From a virus, in the IMG/VR virus record IMGVR_UViG_3300044625_001265, positions 1-26,860 of that record: DNA of 26,860 bases, one strand, 5' to 3'. A model generated the notes under the pieces. It saw only the letters and a program-made list of their open reading frames with translations. It was not told the origin of the DNA and made no database searches. Below, one piece after another: positions 15,523 through 22,685 of this stretch. The first letter of the stretch is position 1. Every line of letters begins with the position of its first letter. Position numbers and translations under genes: made by a program.

Positions 15523-18117
15523 ATGCCCCTCTCCTACGTTTCCTACAGCGGCAACGGCAGCACCAAGGGCTTCGACGTGCCGTTTCCATACCTCAACCGA
15601 TCCCATGTTCGGGTTGGGTATGGGTTCGACTACTTCGCCAACACCATCGAGCAGGAGTTGACCAGCCCAGCGGGATTCACCTGGGTCAGCAACACCAGGG
15701 TCCAGCTGACGACAGCACCGGCGACTGGCAGCACGCTGTTCATCCTGCGGCAGACCCCGGACAGCGCCCAGCTGGTGCCGTGGACTGACGGCTCCAACTT
15801 CCACCCCGAGGATCTGAACACAGCAGACCTGCAGACCCTGTACCTGGTGCAGGAGCTTGTTGATCGCAGCAGGTGGGCGGCGCTGGCCGAGTCGGCCGAC
15901 AACGCGAACACTGCCACCTACGCGAACACCGCAGGCCTGGCCGAGCTCGCCGCCGCAGCGGTGCGCCTGCAGACACCACGGCTGATCAACGGCGTGCCTT
16001 TCGACGGGACGGCCAACATCAACATCGAGAAGGGCCTGGTTTCCGTCACCGACTTTGGCGCCGGCACGACAGCTGACGACACTGCCGCGTTTGTCGCTGC
16101 GTCACAAGCAGATGGCAACCCGGCGATTCTTGTCCCTGCAGGGACCTACGCCTTCCCCGCGACACCAGCGCTTGCGGCTGACAGCGTGTTTGTGTTCGAC
16201 CGCAACGCGACGATCACCGGGGCAGGCAAATGGCCCACGTCGGCCAAAAGGATCCATCTGGGTGACGCAAAATCGTGGGTCTCGACAATTGCGGGCGGGA
16301 TCTACAGGTATCTCGATTTCAACCCGGTCCTGAACATCCGGCCGTCGATTACATCGGTTGGCATTTCCTGCGCACAACAAACGTCAGAGATCACATACGG
16401 TTTTGGCACCGGCAGCGGGGCATTGTCGTTTTCCAGCTTCATCCACAACAACAACCCAACAGCTGACACCACCGCCTGGCCCTTCTATTCCACAGTGCTG
16501 CACGATACCCCGCTGGGGATTTCGCACTGCATGGAGGTGGACATCTTCAACAGAAGCGCCGTCGTTGAAGTGACACCCCACCGCATTGCAAAGGCGGGGA
16601 TGACAAATGGCCTGTGGGTTGGGGCAGGCGGCGAGTACACCCAGCAGCCAACGGTCCAGCCCGAAGCCGGCATCGCGTCGGTAGCCATCGCTATTGTCAG
16701 GAACGATTCGCGCCCCGTCAAGGCCGCCTGTTGGGACAAGGGGATCCTGTTCCACAGCACTGCAATCCGAGGTGTTGACGGCTTTGAGGGCACCGGCGGG
16801 AACGGTTGCGCGATTGGCTTTGCGAATCGCCATTTTATGAAATGGTTTCGCAATACCGATGATGCGGTTATTGGTGAGATTGGCTCTACATCAAATGGCG
16901 TTCAGCCTACCCGGGTCACATTTACCGACGTCGGGTTTCTAATTTCGTCGATTACCAACAACAACATAGCGCTTCAAGTTGAGAACCCCGCCAATGCCAC
17001 AACCGGCATTCAGATCGCCCCCAACGCCAATGCCGGATCCGCTCCGCTGATCTTGGCGCGAGGTGCTGCGGCCAACATTGATCTGATGCTCTCTGGCAAG
17101 GGCACCGGAGGCCTCGGCTTCAACGGCGGCACCAGGCTGAAATGGATCAACCCAGGCGACGGCCAGCTGCTGGCGGACATCATCCATTCCGGCGTTGGCG
17201 ATATGCGGCCTCAGCTCAACCTGTCAAATGGCTTCGGTTTTCTGGCTGGCTCGGCAGTCAATGGCAACGTTTCCCTGCAGGTCGAAATACCCTCTGACGC
17301 TACGACGGGGGTTCAGATCATCCCCAACGCCAATGGCGGCCCCTCACCACTGATTCAAGCTAGAGGGAACGCCACAAACATCGACCTGTTTCTTGCTGCC
17401 AAGGGAACTGGAGTTATCGGCTTTGGCGATGGCGCCTACATGAGGTGGCACAAGGCGTCAGACAACAGCGCTCTGGCAGAAATCGGCCAGACATCCACAG
17501 GCGCCATGAGGGCCAGACTGTCATTCACCGACTCGGGACTGCTTGTCAGCTCGCTCGTCAACAACAACACAGCCTTCCAGGTCGAAATACCCTCTGACGC
17601 TACGACGGGGGTTCGGATCATCCCCAACGCCAATGGCGGACCCTCCCCACTGATTCAAGCTAGAGGCAGCGCCGCAAACATCGACTTGTTTCTTGCTGCC
17701 AAGGGAACTGGAGTTATCGGCTTTGGCGATGGCGCACACCTGAGATGGCACAAGGCGTCAGACAACAGCGCTCTGGCGGAAATCGGCCAGACAGCCACAG
17801 GCGCCATGAGGACCAGGCTGTCATTCACCGACTCGGGACTGCTTGTCAGCTCGCTCGTCAACAACAACACAGCCTTCCAGGTCGAAAGCCCTTCTACCGC
17901 AACAACCGGAGTTCAGATCGCGCCGAACGCCAACGGCGGCGTGACACCTCTCATCCTTGCCAGGGGAGACGCCACCAATGTTGATTTGTGGCTTGCGCCA
18001 AAAGGGGCCGGCCATCTCAGGTTTGGCGCTGTCACGGCAACCCCAGTAACCAATAACGGGTACATCACGATCCGGGACAATGCTGGTAATCTTGTAAAGC
18101 TAATGACCGCCGCCTAA
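15523..18117 (+). CDS. Tail fibre protein (T7 gp17-type N-terminus)
   Basis: The 864-residue product has a T7 gp17-type particle-binding domain at residues 1 to about 115 (YVSYSGNGSTKGFDVPFPYL, later FHPEDLNTADLQTLYLVQEL). A pectate-lyase-type beta-helix opening follows (VSVTDFGAGTTADDTAAF, about 173-190). From residue 487 there are four 100-residue repeats, the middle two 95% identical in DNA. It ends with ITIRDNAGNLVKLMTAA, a common end of cyanophage fibres. It should bind the tail and recognise the host surface; the beta-helix part could carry an enzyme, but I see no certain catalytic residues. The region 16800-17000 is lower in G+C than the structural genes, consistent with exchange of host-range modules. 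It is the first gene after a real gap. Confidence 0.88.
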   Translation: MPLSYVSYSGNGSTKGFDVPFPYLNRSHVRVGYGFDYFANTIEQELTSPAGFTWVSNTRVQLTTAPATGSTLFILRQTPDSAQLVPWTDGSNFHPEDLNTADLQTLYLVQELVDRSRWAALAESADNANTATYANTAGLAELAAAAVRLQTPRLINGVPFDGTANINIEKGLVSVTDFGAGTTADDTAAFVAASQADGNPAILVPAGTYAFPATPALAADSVFVFDRNATITGAGKWPTSAKRIHLGDAKSWVSTIAGGIYRYLDFNPVLNIRPSITSVGISCAQQTSEITYGFGTGSGALSFSSFIHNNNPTADTTAWPFYSTVLHDTPLGISHCMEVDIFNRSAVVEVTPHRIAKAGMTNGLWVGAGGEYTQQPTVQPEAGIASVAIAIVRNDSRPVKAACWDKGILFHSTAIRGVDGFEGTGGNGCAIGFANRHFMKWFRNTDDAVIGEIGSTSNGVQPTRVTFTDVGFLISSITNNNIALQVENPANATTGIQIAPNANAGSAPLILARGAAANIDLMLSGKGTGGLGFNGGTRLKWINPGDGQLLADIIHSGVGDMRPQLNLSNGFGFLAGSAVNGNVSLQVEIPSDATTGVQIIPNANGGPSPLIQARGNATNIDLFLAAKGTGVIGFGDGAYMRWHKASDNSALAEIGQTSTGAMRARLSFTDSGLLVSSLVNNNTAFQVEIPSDATTGVRIIPNANGGPSPLIQARGSAANIDLFLAAKGTGVIGFGDGAHLRWHKASDNSALAEIGQTATGAMRTRLSFTDSGLLVSSLVNNNTAFQVESPSTATTGVQIAPNANGGVTPLILARGDATNVDLWLAPKGAGHLRFGAVTATPVTNNGYITIRDNAGNLVKLMTAA
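16981..18024 (+). repeat. Tandem 300-bp repeats in the tail fibre gene
   Basis: Four units start at 16981, 17281, 17581 and 17881 with an exact 300-bp (100-codon) period; the last is incomplete. Units two and three differ at 15 of 300 positions by direct comparison, and their last 60 bases are identical (17521-17580 and 17821-17880). Units one and four are more diverged. This indicates recent duplication of a beta-structured shaft segment and a site where fibre length could change by recombination. Confidence 0.92.
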
Positions 18118-18119
18118 AC

Positions 18120-18302
18120 ATGGACGCAAACAGGGAAATCTCATCTATTATTGGAGACCTGGGGCTGCAGGTTGCATTCCTCCAGGCCAACGCACGGATG
18201 CTGCGGGAGGAGAACGCCGGGCTAAGGCAGCAGCTTGAAGCGCTGCAGCCGGCCGCGCCGGAGTTGCCTGGCAATAGCAGCGGCGACACGGGGAGCCGGT
18301 GA
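18120..18302 (+). CDS. Small coiled-coil protein
   Basis: The ATG lies two bases after the fibre stop and gives 60 residues. The middle (VAFLQANARMLREENAGLRQ, about 19-38) has heptad spacing of L, V and A and should form a coiled coil; the C-terminus is a short proline/glycine/serine tail. There is no signal peptide or membrane helix. Its place next to the fibre suggests a fibre-associated or assembly factor, but that is only context. It runs to one base before the next start, so the two are probably translated together. I do not recognise a named family. Confidence 0.6.
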   Translation: MDANREISSIIGDLGLQVAFLQANARMLREENAGLRQQLEALQPAAPELPGNSSGDTGSR

Positions 18303-18527
18303 ATGGCACGCCACTCCACCACCGCCACTGAGCCACTGGGGCTGCTGGCCCTTTATGAGGTCACGCCATTGCAGCGCCAGGCGATCATGGCCGCGGCCTC
18401 CAGGCCGGTCAGCCATAGAGCCTGGTTCGTTGAGCAGTTCACGCGCAACCGCCCGGCGCCGCTGGCAGGCTGCTCTACACCCGTGCAGAATGGAGCCGTA
18501 GCGCTGCCGCAGGCTGATGGCAACTGA
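18303..18527 (+). CDS. Small hypothetical protein
   Basis: The 74-residue frame starts at the ATG directly after the previous stop, with a ribosome site GGGAG at 18291-18295. The product has TPLQRQAIMAAASRP and HRAWFVEQFTRN segments but no motif I recognise. Its last 11 bases overlap the next gene, and a degenerate palindromic element (18474-18489) lies in its 3' end. The good ribosome site and tight packing support it as real; function is unknown. Confidence 0.5.
   Translation: MARHSTTATEPLGLLALYEVTPLQRQAIMAAASRPVSHRAWFVEQFTRNRPAPLAGCSTPVQNGAVALPQADGN
18474..18489 (+). promoter_or_regulatory. Palindromic element, degenerate copy
   Basis: TCTACA-CCCG-TGCAGA has one mismatch in the 6-bp arms. 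It lies 27 bases upstream of the ATG at 18517. Its flank GCTGCTCTACACCC resembles GCTACTCTGCATCC at 20874 and AACTCTGCACCC at 22667, so similarity extends slightly beyond the palindrome on the left side. Confidence 0.35.
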
Positions 18528-18702
18528 ACCGTTTGGGCTTGCCCTTCCCGGCCTGGGGATCCCCGAGCACGACCGGATTGAAGCCAACGAAGCCGGCACG
18601 GTGTTCACCTACAAGGCGGGTGGCGTAAGTGGCACCGTGGTCTGCACGCTGACGATCACCTATCACGCCAACGGCAACGTGGCCACCGTGCAAAAGAGCT
18701 GA
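18517..18702 (+). CDS. Small hypothetical protein, beta-rich
   Basis: The 61-residue product starts at ATG 18517, overlapping the previous gene by 11 bases. The C-terminal half (VFTYKAGGVSGTVVCTLTIT) looks like a small beta-sheet unit, a type I associate with short proteins near tail genes in cyanophages; this is memory of pattern, not a search result. It ends three bases before the next adhesin-like gene, so it may be a cofactor or cap of that protein. Function is unknown. Confidence 0.55.
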   Translation: MATEPFGLALPGLGIPEHDRIEANEAGTVFTYKAGGVSGTVVCTLTITYHANGNVATVQKS

Positions 18703-18705
18703 GCC

Positions 18706-20190
18706 ATGAAGTTCAACCCATTCACCGGGACCCTGGATTTGGTTGCTGGTGGCGGTGGCGGTGGTGGCGGTGGTGGCACTGCTGAGTGGGTGCGCAATCC
18801 AGCGTGGCCGGCGCTGACGACGCCTGGTGCAGCAGAGCAAAGGATTGTAGGGCTACATGCGGTGTGGCCTGGTGATGGCACCGGCCCTGGCGGCAACTTC
18901 GTTGCGTTCCTTGCGCAGGGTGACTATACGATTGATTATGGCGATGGTACGGTTACAAATTATGCGAGCAATACCCGCGCAGATTATCAGTTTGACTTCA
19001 GCGACCCGCAACTTGCTGGCACTGATGCGCCAGTAACGTTCACCGTTGCTACAAATGTCGTCAACCGCACTGCGCACGGCCTGAGCAATGGTGCTGGCAT
19101 TAGGTTCTACAACCTGGTGAATACAACTGGCATCGTTGCCGGTCGGCTGTACTACGTCATCAACGCAGCGGCCAACAGTTTTCAGGTTGCCGAAACCATT
19201 GGCGGTAGCGCTGTTGATCTGACCGGCACGGATGGCTCAGCCACGCTGTTGCCGTACAGGGTGGCCGTGGTGACGATCACACCGCAGGCAGGGCAGGATC
19301 TGACGGTTGTAAACTTTTTTCAGAAGCACGGTCAAACAGGGCTGGCAAATGGCTATCCGACCGGCTGGCTAGATCTAGCAATGGCCATTCCGCAATGTAG
19401 TGGAACTAACTTAACGATTGGCGGTGCAACGACTGTTGTTCATGCGTTAATTGAGCGCATCAACATTGTGGCGGTTGGTGCGCTGACTTCGATGGCTAGC
19501 CTCTTCAATGGTTGCCGCAGTTTGCAATCGTTGCCGAGCTTGCCTAGTGCAACGGCAGTAACGACCATGGGCAGCATGTTCAATAACTGCTCAAGCCTGC
19601 GATCGATACCGCCATTCCCTGGAAGCGTTGCAGCAGTAACGACCACAGCCAACATGTTCAGTAACTGCTCAAGCCTGCAAACGATACCGCCATTCCCTGG
19701 AAGCGTTGCAGCAGTAACGACCACAGCCAACATGTTCGTTAACTGCTTCAGCCTGCGCACGATACCTCCATTCCCTGGAAGCGTTGCAGCATTAGCGAAC
19801 ATGAACAACATGTTCAATAACTGCTCAAGCCTGCAAACGATACCGCCATTCCCTGGCAGCGTTGCAGCAGTAACGAACATGGGCAACATGTTTTCTTTCT
19901 GCCCCAGCCTGCAAACGATACCGCCGATGGACACATCAGGCGTATCGTCATCGGCTAATTTCGCCAGCACCTACCTCGCTGGCGGTCTCACCCGTATTCA
20001 AGCCACCGGGCAGCGATTTACATTCTCCGTCGCCAACCAACGCTTATCCGCTGTCGCACTCAACGAGATCTTCACCGGGCTGCCTACTGTCACCGGCCAG
20101 ATTATTACGGTCACGGGAAACTACGGCATCAATGAGGCTGGCTACAACCCAACCATTGCCACGGCCAAAGGATGGACGGTGACAGCATGA
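18706..20190 (+). CDS. Adhesin-like protein with BspA-type leucine-rich repeats
   Basis: The 494-residue product opens with MKFNPFTGTLDLV, a start common among phage tail-fibre-related proteins, followed by ten glycines. Next comes a part with YTIDYGDGTVTNY (PKD-like) and HGLSNGAGIRFYNLVNTTG, a motif common in virion surface proteins. Residues about 277-410 hold 26-residue repeats of the form MFxNCSSLxTIPPFPGSVAA, which match the BspA/DUF285 leucine-rich repeats known from bacterial surface proteins. The C-terminus (about 425-494) is a small domain ending GYNPTIATAKGWTV, often the end of these repeat arrays. It is likely a secondary fibre or decoration protein that binds surfaces. G+C is lower than in neighbours, which suggests acquisition. 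The stop overlaps the next gene (ATGA). Confidence 0.8.
   Translation: MKFNPFTGTLDLVAGGGGGGGGGGTAEWVRNPAWPALTTPGAAEQRIVGLHAVWPGDGTGPGGNFVAFLAQGDYTIDYGDGTVTNYASNTRADYQFDFSDPQLAGTDAPVTFTVATNVVNRTAHGLSNGAGIRFYNLVNTTGIVAGRLYYVINAAANSFQVAETIGGSAVDLTGTDGSATLLPYRVAVVTITPQAGQDLTVVNFFQKHGQTGLANGYPTGWLDLAMAIPQCSGTNLTIGGATTVVHALIERINIVAVGALTSMASLFNGCRSLQSLPSLPSATAVTTMGSMFNNCSSLRSIPPFPGSVAAVTTTANMFSNCSSLQTIPPFPGSVAAVTTTANMFVNCFSLRTIPPFPGSVAALANMNNMFNNCSSLQTIPPFPGSVAAVTNMGNMFSFCPSLQTIPPMDTSGVSSSANFASTYLAGGLTRIQATGQRFTFSVANQRLSAVALNEIFTGLPTVTGQIITVTGNYGINEAGYNPTIATAKGWTVTA
19534..19923 (+). repeat. 78-bp tandem repeats coding leucine-rich units
   Basis: Five consecutive units with an exact 78-bp period begin at 19534, 19612, 19690, 19768 and 19846. 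Units two to five share long identical runs, for example CCATTCCCTGGAAGCGTTGC at 19612 and 19690. The first unit is diverged and a further degenerate one follows at 19924. Differences fall mainly in the codons after MF and SL. Repeat number could change by recombination while keeping the frame. Confidence 0.9.
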
Positions 20191-20651
20191 CCATAAATCC
20201 TGGCTTTTACAGGTTCGACGACGAGCTGCTCAGCTACGCGGCGACCAGCGTGTATGCGCCTAACTACACCCTGCTGGCCGAGAATCACCTAACAATCACA
20301 TTCCCTATTAACGGCTGGTTCTGGTTCAACAGCCAATCAGAGGCCGAATCGTATTTCGGCATCAATGGCGCCACGGCCGCCAGGTGGCTGGAGTTTGGCG
20401 CTGCGCTTGCTGCTGATCCAGCGATCAACCAGTTCGTCGCCGCCATCGCTCAGGCTGCCCCCGTGCTGCACCTGATGATCGGAGTGGGCCTCGGTCAAGC
20501 CGCACAGGGCGACGTGCGCACATTTCTAGAGGCGTGGGGGCTGGGCCTGGCCGCCGAGATGATTCCCGCCGACCTGCAGCAACACCTGATCAGCATGGCC
20601 AGCGGCTACGACCTGCCGCAGCGATTCATCGACGGCCTGAACGCCCCGTAG
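20187..20651 (+). CDS. Hypothetical protein, possible fibre assembly partner
   Basis: The ATG at 20187 overlaps the adhesin stop as ATGA and gives 154 residues; an in-frame ATG at 20172 would add five. The N-terminal half (FYRFDDELLSYAATSVYAPN, then INGWFWFNSQSEAESYFGI) resembles small proteins encoded after fibre genes, which often act as fibre chaperones or attached tips. The C-terminal half is helical and alanine-rich with a glycine-containing hydrophobic stretch (LMIGVGLGQAAQG). I cannot name a family with certainty. The tight coupling with the adhesin gene is the best clue to its job. Confidence 0.6.
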   Translation: MTINPGFYRFDDELLSYAATSVYAPNYTLLAENHLTITFPINGWFWFNSQSEAESYFGINGATAARWLEFGAALAADPAINQFVAAIAQAAPVLHLMIGVGLGQAAQGDVRTFLEAWGLGLAAEMIPADLQQHLISMASGYDLPQRFIDGLNAP

Positions 20652-20666
20652 TGTCCCTCGGCCTCG

Positions 20667-20804
20667 ATGACCACCCTCTTACTCCTGCTCACCACTCCGC
20701 TGATCCCGGCCCTGGCCGCCGCCATCGGCCTGCCGCTGTGGGCTGCGCTGCTGATTGCGCTGCCGGTGTACACCGTGGCGTTTGACCGCACGCAGCCTTT
20801 CTAG
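20667..20804 (+). CDS. Small membrane protein, holin candidate
   Basis: The 45-residue frame is almost wholly hydrophobic: LLLLLTTPLIPALAAAIGL, then LWAALLIALPVYTVAF, enough for one long or two short membrane helices, followed by a charged tail DRTQPF. Position before other small membrane proteins and the endolysin fits a holin or antiholin. It starts 15 bases after the previous stop without a strong ribosome site. Proteins this short are hard to prove; the composition and place are the evidence. Confidence 0.55.
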   Translation: MTTLLLLLTTPLIPALAAAIGLPLWAALLIALPVYTVAFDRTQPF

Positions 20805-20851
20805 CCTGAGCCCATGGCAGCCCACCATATGCCGCGTCAATGGGCCCGGCT

Positions 20852-20893
20852 TTGCTTGTCAGGGCCCTGCTGGCTACTCTGCATCCATGTAGC
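20852..20893 (+). promoter_or_regulatory. Candidate promoter overlapping a degenerate palindromic element
   Basis: TTGCTT (20852-20857) and TACTCT (20875-20880) are 17 bases apart, an acceptable sigma-70-type arrangement. The degenerate element TCTGCA-TCCA-TGTAGC (20878-20893) overlaps the -10 and the expected start site. It ends nine bases before the GTG of the next gene. The gap from 20805 to 20902 holds no other gene. Confidence 0.4.
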
Positions 20894-20902
20894 GCAGCGC
20901 CA

Positions 20903-21103
20903 GTGGACCCGGGAACAGCCATAGCCCTTGGCGGGCTCGGACTGGCGGCCGTTGGAGGCCTTTGGAGCGGGGTCAAGGGGCTGTGGGCGATCGCCAAAAA
21001 CTTGGGCGCCCATGACGCTCGCATTGCCACCATCCTGGCGAACATGCAGCAAATGCTCGGTGATCACGAGGACCGCATCCGCAGACTGGAGCACGACCCA
21101 TGA
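20903..21103 (+). CDS. Small protein with membrane helix and coiled coil (holin/spanin-like)
   Basis: I chose GTG 20903 because the upstream ATG at 20840 would place the promoter and palindromic element inside the gene. The 66-residue product has an N-terminal hydrophobic glycine-rich helix (AIALGGLGLAAVGGLWSG) and then a helix with heptad spacing (ATILANMQQMLGDHEDRIRRLE). That layout is common for phage lysis accessory proteins such as inner-membrane spanins or coiled-coil holins. No lipobox or cysteine is present. The stop overlaps the next gene as ATGA. Specific function is inferred from layout and place only. Confidence 0.6.
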   Translation: MDPGTAIALGGLGLAAVGGLWSGVKGLWAIAKNLGAHDARIATILANMQQMLGDHEDRIRRLEHDP

Positions 21104-21327
21104 CCATCGAGCAGGAAGCACTGATCGGCTTCGCGCTGTTCGCCATCAGCGAGCTGATCGGCATGAGCAAGCTCAAGGACAACTCGCTGATCCAGCTGCT
21201 GCTGCACATGGCCAGCGAGCTGTTCCCGTATGAGCTCCAGCGCCGGGAACCAGCAGGCCGCCACAACCGCCCCAGGCGCCGCGACAGCCGCGGCCGATTC
21301 ACCGGCGACAGCAACAGCCGTGACTGA
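21100..21327 (+). CDS. Small lysis-region protein with basic tail
   Basis: The 75-residue product begins in an ATGA overlap. Its first 45 residues are hydrophobic to amphipathic (ALIGFALFAISELIGMSKLK, then LIQLLLHMASELFPYEL), and the tail is strongly basic, with RRRDSRGRFTGDS. One membrane helix and a basic C-terminus recall class III-type holins, but I see no decisive motif. Third-position G/C in the tail is very high in this frame, which supports it over the alternative frame that overlaps from ATG 21230. Confidence 0.6.
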   Translation: MTIEQEALIGFALFAISELIGMSKLKDNSLIQLLLHMASELFPYELQRREPAGRHNRPRRRDSRGRFTGDSNSRD

Positions 21328-21622
21328 CGACGCCCGCATCGTTGCAGACATCGTGGTGGGCGGCCTGCTGAGCCGCTGGCTGGGCGCTGCGCTGCAGCTG
21401 ATCGCTCTCAAGGCTTTCGTCGAGCCGGCCGCAGTGTGGGCCGGCCGCTCGCCTCACCGCTGGCTGGACCGCCTGCTGGGCGGCGTGCTGCCGGGTGGGC
21501 CGGGTGGCCATTCAGCGCTCCTGAAACACCCCGATGTAGACGGTCCCCTTGCGGACCAGGGGCAGCACCTTGTCCCGCAGGTCGATGTTGTGGATGCGCA
21601 CGCATCCCAGGGTGGGATGTAG
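21320..21622 (+). CDS. Hypothetical small protein overlapping the endolysin gene
   Basis: A GTG at 21320, overlapping the previous gene by eight bases, opens a 100-residue frame with a hydrophobic helix (IVADIVVGGLLSRWLGAALQ and on). It extends 111 bases into the 3' end of the endolysin gene on the other strand. The first 60 residues look like a genuine small membrane protein; the last third, antisense to the endolysin, may be read-out with little constraint. An ATG at 21230 would extend it into the previous gene by 98 bases with low-complexity A/T/S residues and seems less likely. Confidence 0.4.
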   Translation: MTDDARIVADIVVGGLLSRWLGAALQLIALKAFVEPAAVWAGRSPHRWLDRLLGGVLPGGPGGHSALLKHPDVDGPLADQGQHLVPQVDVVDAHASQGGM

Positions 21623-22657
21623 GACCTGCCTTGGCGCCCAGGCGCCCGGCCAGCCGCAGGCAGTCCCGCCGCCGTGCAGCATGATGCCGCTCCGGCCGTT
21701 GCTGGACTCCTGGCCTTCCAGGTCCTCCATGTCGAAGGAATACCACCCGTAGGACTTGGCCGTGTCCGACTGCGGCGGCTTGGGGTTCTGCTCGTAATCG
21801 GCGTAGACCTTGCCGATCTTGTAGAGGCCCGGCGGGGTGTCCGTGTTGCGCTTCCGCCACTCGTTGGTCGGCCCCTGGCCTCGCGCCAGGCACGGGATCT
21901 TCCACAGCAGCTCGCCGGTGTGGTCGTAGGCCTCCATGTCCTGGTCGCGGTCGTTCACCAGCAGGTAGCTGTCGCCTGGCTTCACCGGCGCCTTCATCTT
22001 GGGCCCCGCCAGCCCGGCCTCCTCGCTGCCCCTGGGGTCCAGGCCGCCGGCCGCGGCCGGCCGCGCCGGGGCGTTGTCGTCCATCAGCTTGATCAGCTTC
22101 TTGGCGTAGTCGGGATCGGTGGCGTAGCCCTCCTTCACAAGCAGCCGTGCCGCCTCGTCGCGGCTGGCGGCGCGGTTCACGCCCTGATACTCCTTGCCGT
22201 CGGGGGCCGTGTAGTCCTTGTACCAGCGGCTGACCAGGTGCTCGACAGCAGCCTTGATCGAGGCGAAGTCCTTGAACTCGTCGTCAACGGGGACTTCGGC
22301 GCTATTGATCACCTCCGTGGTGCGCTTGACCGTGCCTTTGCCCTTCAGGCCAAAGGGGTTGTTGCGACCGCTCATCACGGTGCCCCAGTCCGACTCAAGC
22401 GCCCACTGCGCCGCCACCAGGTCGGGGTGCTTGGCGCCGGCCTTGGCGGCCAGCTCGCGGATCGTCGCCCAGTTGTCCGGCTGCGTCCTGAAGTCCTCGA
22501 CCCATTCGGCGCTGTCATGCAGCAGGCCGTGGTCCATCTGCCGGATGTGCCGCGCCAGCTTCAGCACCGCAGCCTTCTGATGCGGCAACCCCTTGTAATG
22601 CCTCCAGAAATCCAGCCACCGCTCGTCGGTGAGCGGCCTGTTGGTGGTGGGCATCAT
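21512..22657 (-). CDS. Endolysin: glucosaminidase-like domain plus L,D-transpeptidase-fold domain
   Basis: The 381-residue product starts at ATG 22657 (a second ATG follows at once). Residues about 60-195 match the glucosaminidase/FlgJ-type muramidase fold: AAQWALESDWG with E88 as likely acid, NNPFGLKG (99-106), a FKDFASIKAAVEHLVSRWY block and GYATDPDYAKKLIKLM. After a linker (196-225), residues 230-381 form a YkuD-type domain: LLVNDRDQDMEAYD, IMLHGGG (H328) and PTLGCVRIHN with C352 and R354 in the catalytic positions. It should cut glycan strands and also act on peptide bridges or stems, as a transferase or hydrolase. No signal peptide is visible, so release would need a holin. It is transcribed opposite to the other lysis-region genes, divergent from the small terminase. 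Confidence 0.85.
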   Translation of the reverse strand: MMPTTNRPLTDERWLDFWRHYKGLPHQKAAVLKLARHIRQMDHGLLHDSAEWVEDFRTQPDNWATIRELAAKAGAKHPDLVAAQWALESDWGTVMSGRNNPFGLKGKGTVKRTTEVINSAEVPVDDEFKDFASIKAAVEHLVSRWYKDYTAPDGKEYQGVNRAASRDEAARLLVKEGYATDPDYAKKLIKLMDDNAPARPAAAGGLDPRGSEEAGLAGPKMKAPVKPGDSYLLVNDRDQDMEAYDHTGELLWKIPCLARGQGPTNEWRKRNTDTPPGLYKIGKVYADYEQNPKPPQSDTAKSYGWYSFDMEDLEGQESSNGRSGIMLHGGGTACGWPGAWAPRQVLHPTLGCVRIHNIDLRDKVLPLVRKGTVYIGVFQER

Positions 22658-22685
22658 GGGACCAGAACTCTGCACCCATGCAACC
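22658..22685. promoter_or_regulatory. Shared 28-bp divergent start region with palindromic element
   Basis: Only 28 bases separate the endolysin ATG (minus) from the small terminase GTG (plus). The degenerate element TCTGCA-CCCA-TGCAAC (22669-22684) fills most of it. A near-palindrome between divergent starts could serve both directions. No standard -10/-35 pair is evident within the gap, so promoters, if any, extend into the coding regions. Confidence 0.4.

Noticed and set aside
13701-15788. A 695-codon plus-strand frame overlapping the third giant protein and the fibre start
   Set aside because: The translation is R/P/G/H-rich low-complexity and crosses the clear stop and leader between two recognised genes.
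19534-19923. Variable region of a diversity-generating retroelement or a CRISPR array
   Set aside because: The units are in-frame coding leucine-rich repeats with no spacers, and no reverse transcriptase or template repeat is seen in the window.
21230-21319. Longer start for the protein overlapping the endolysin
   Set aside because: It would overlap the previous gene by 98 bases, with low-complexity A/T/S residues and weaker third-position G/C than the competing frame.
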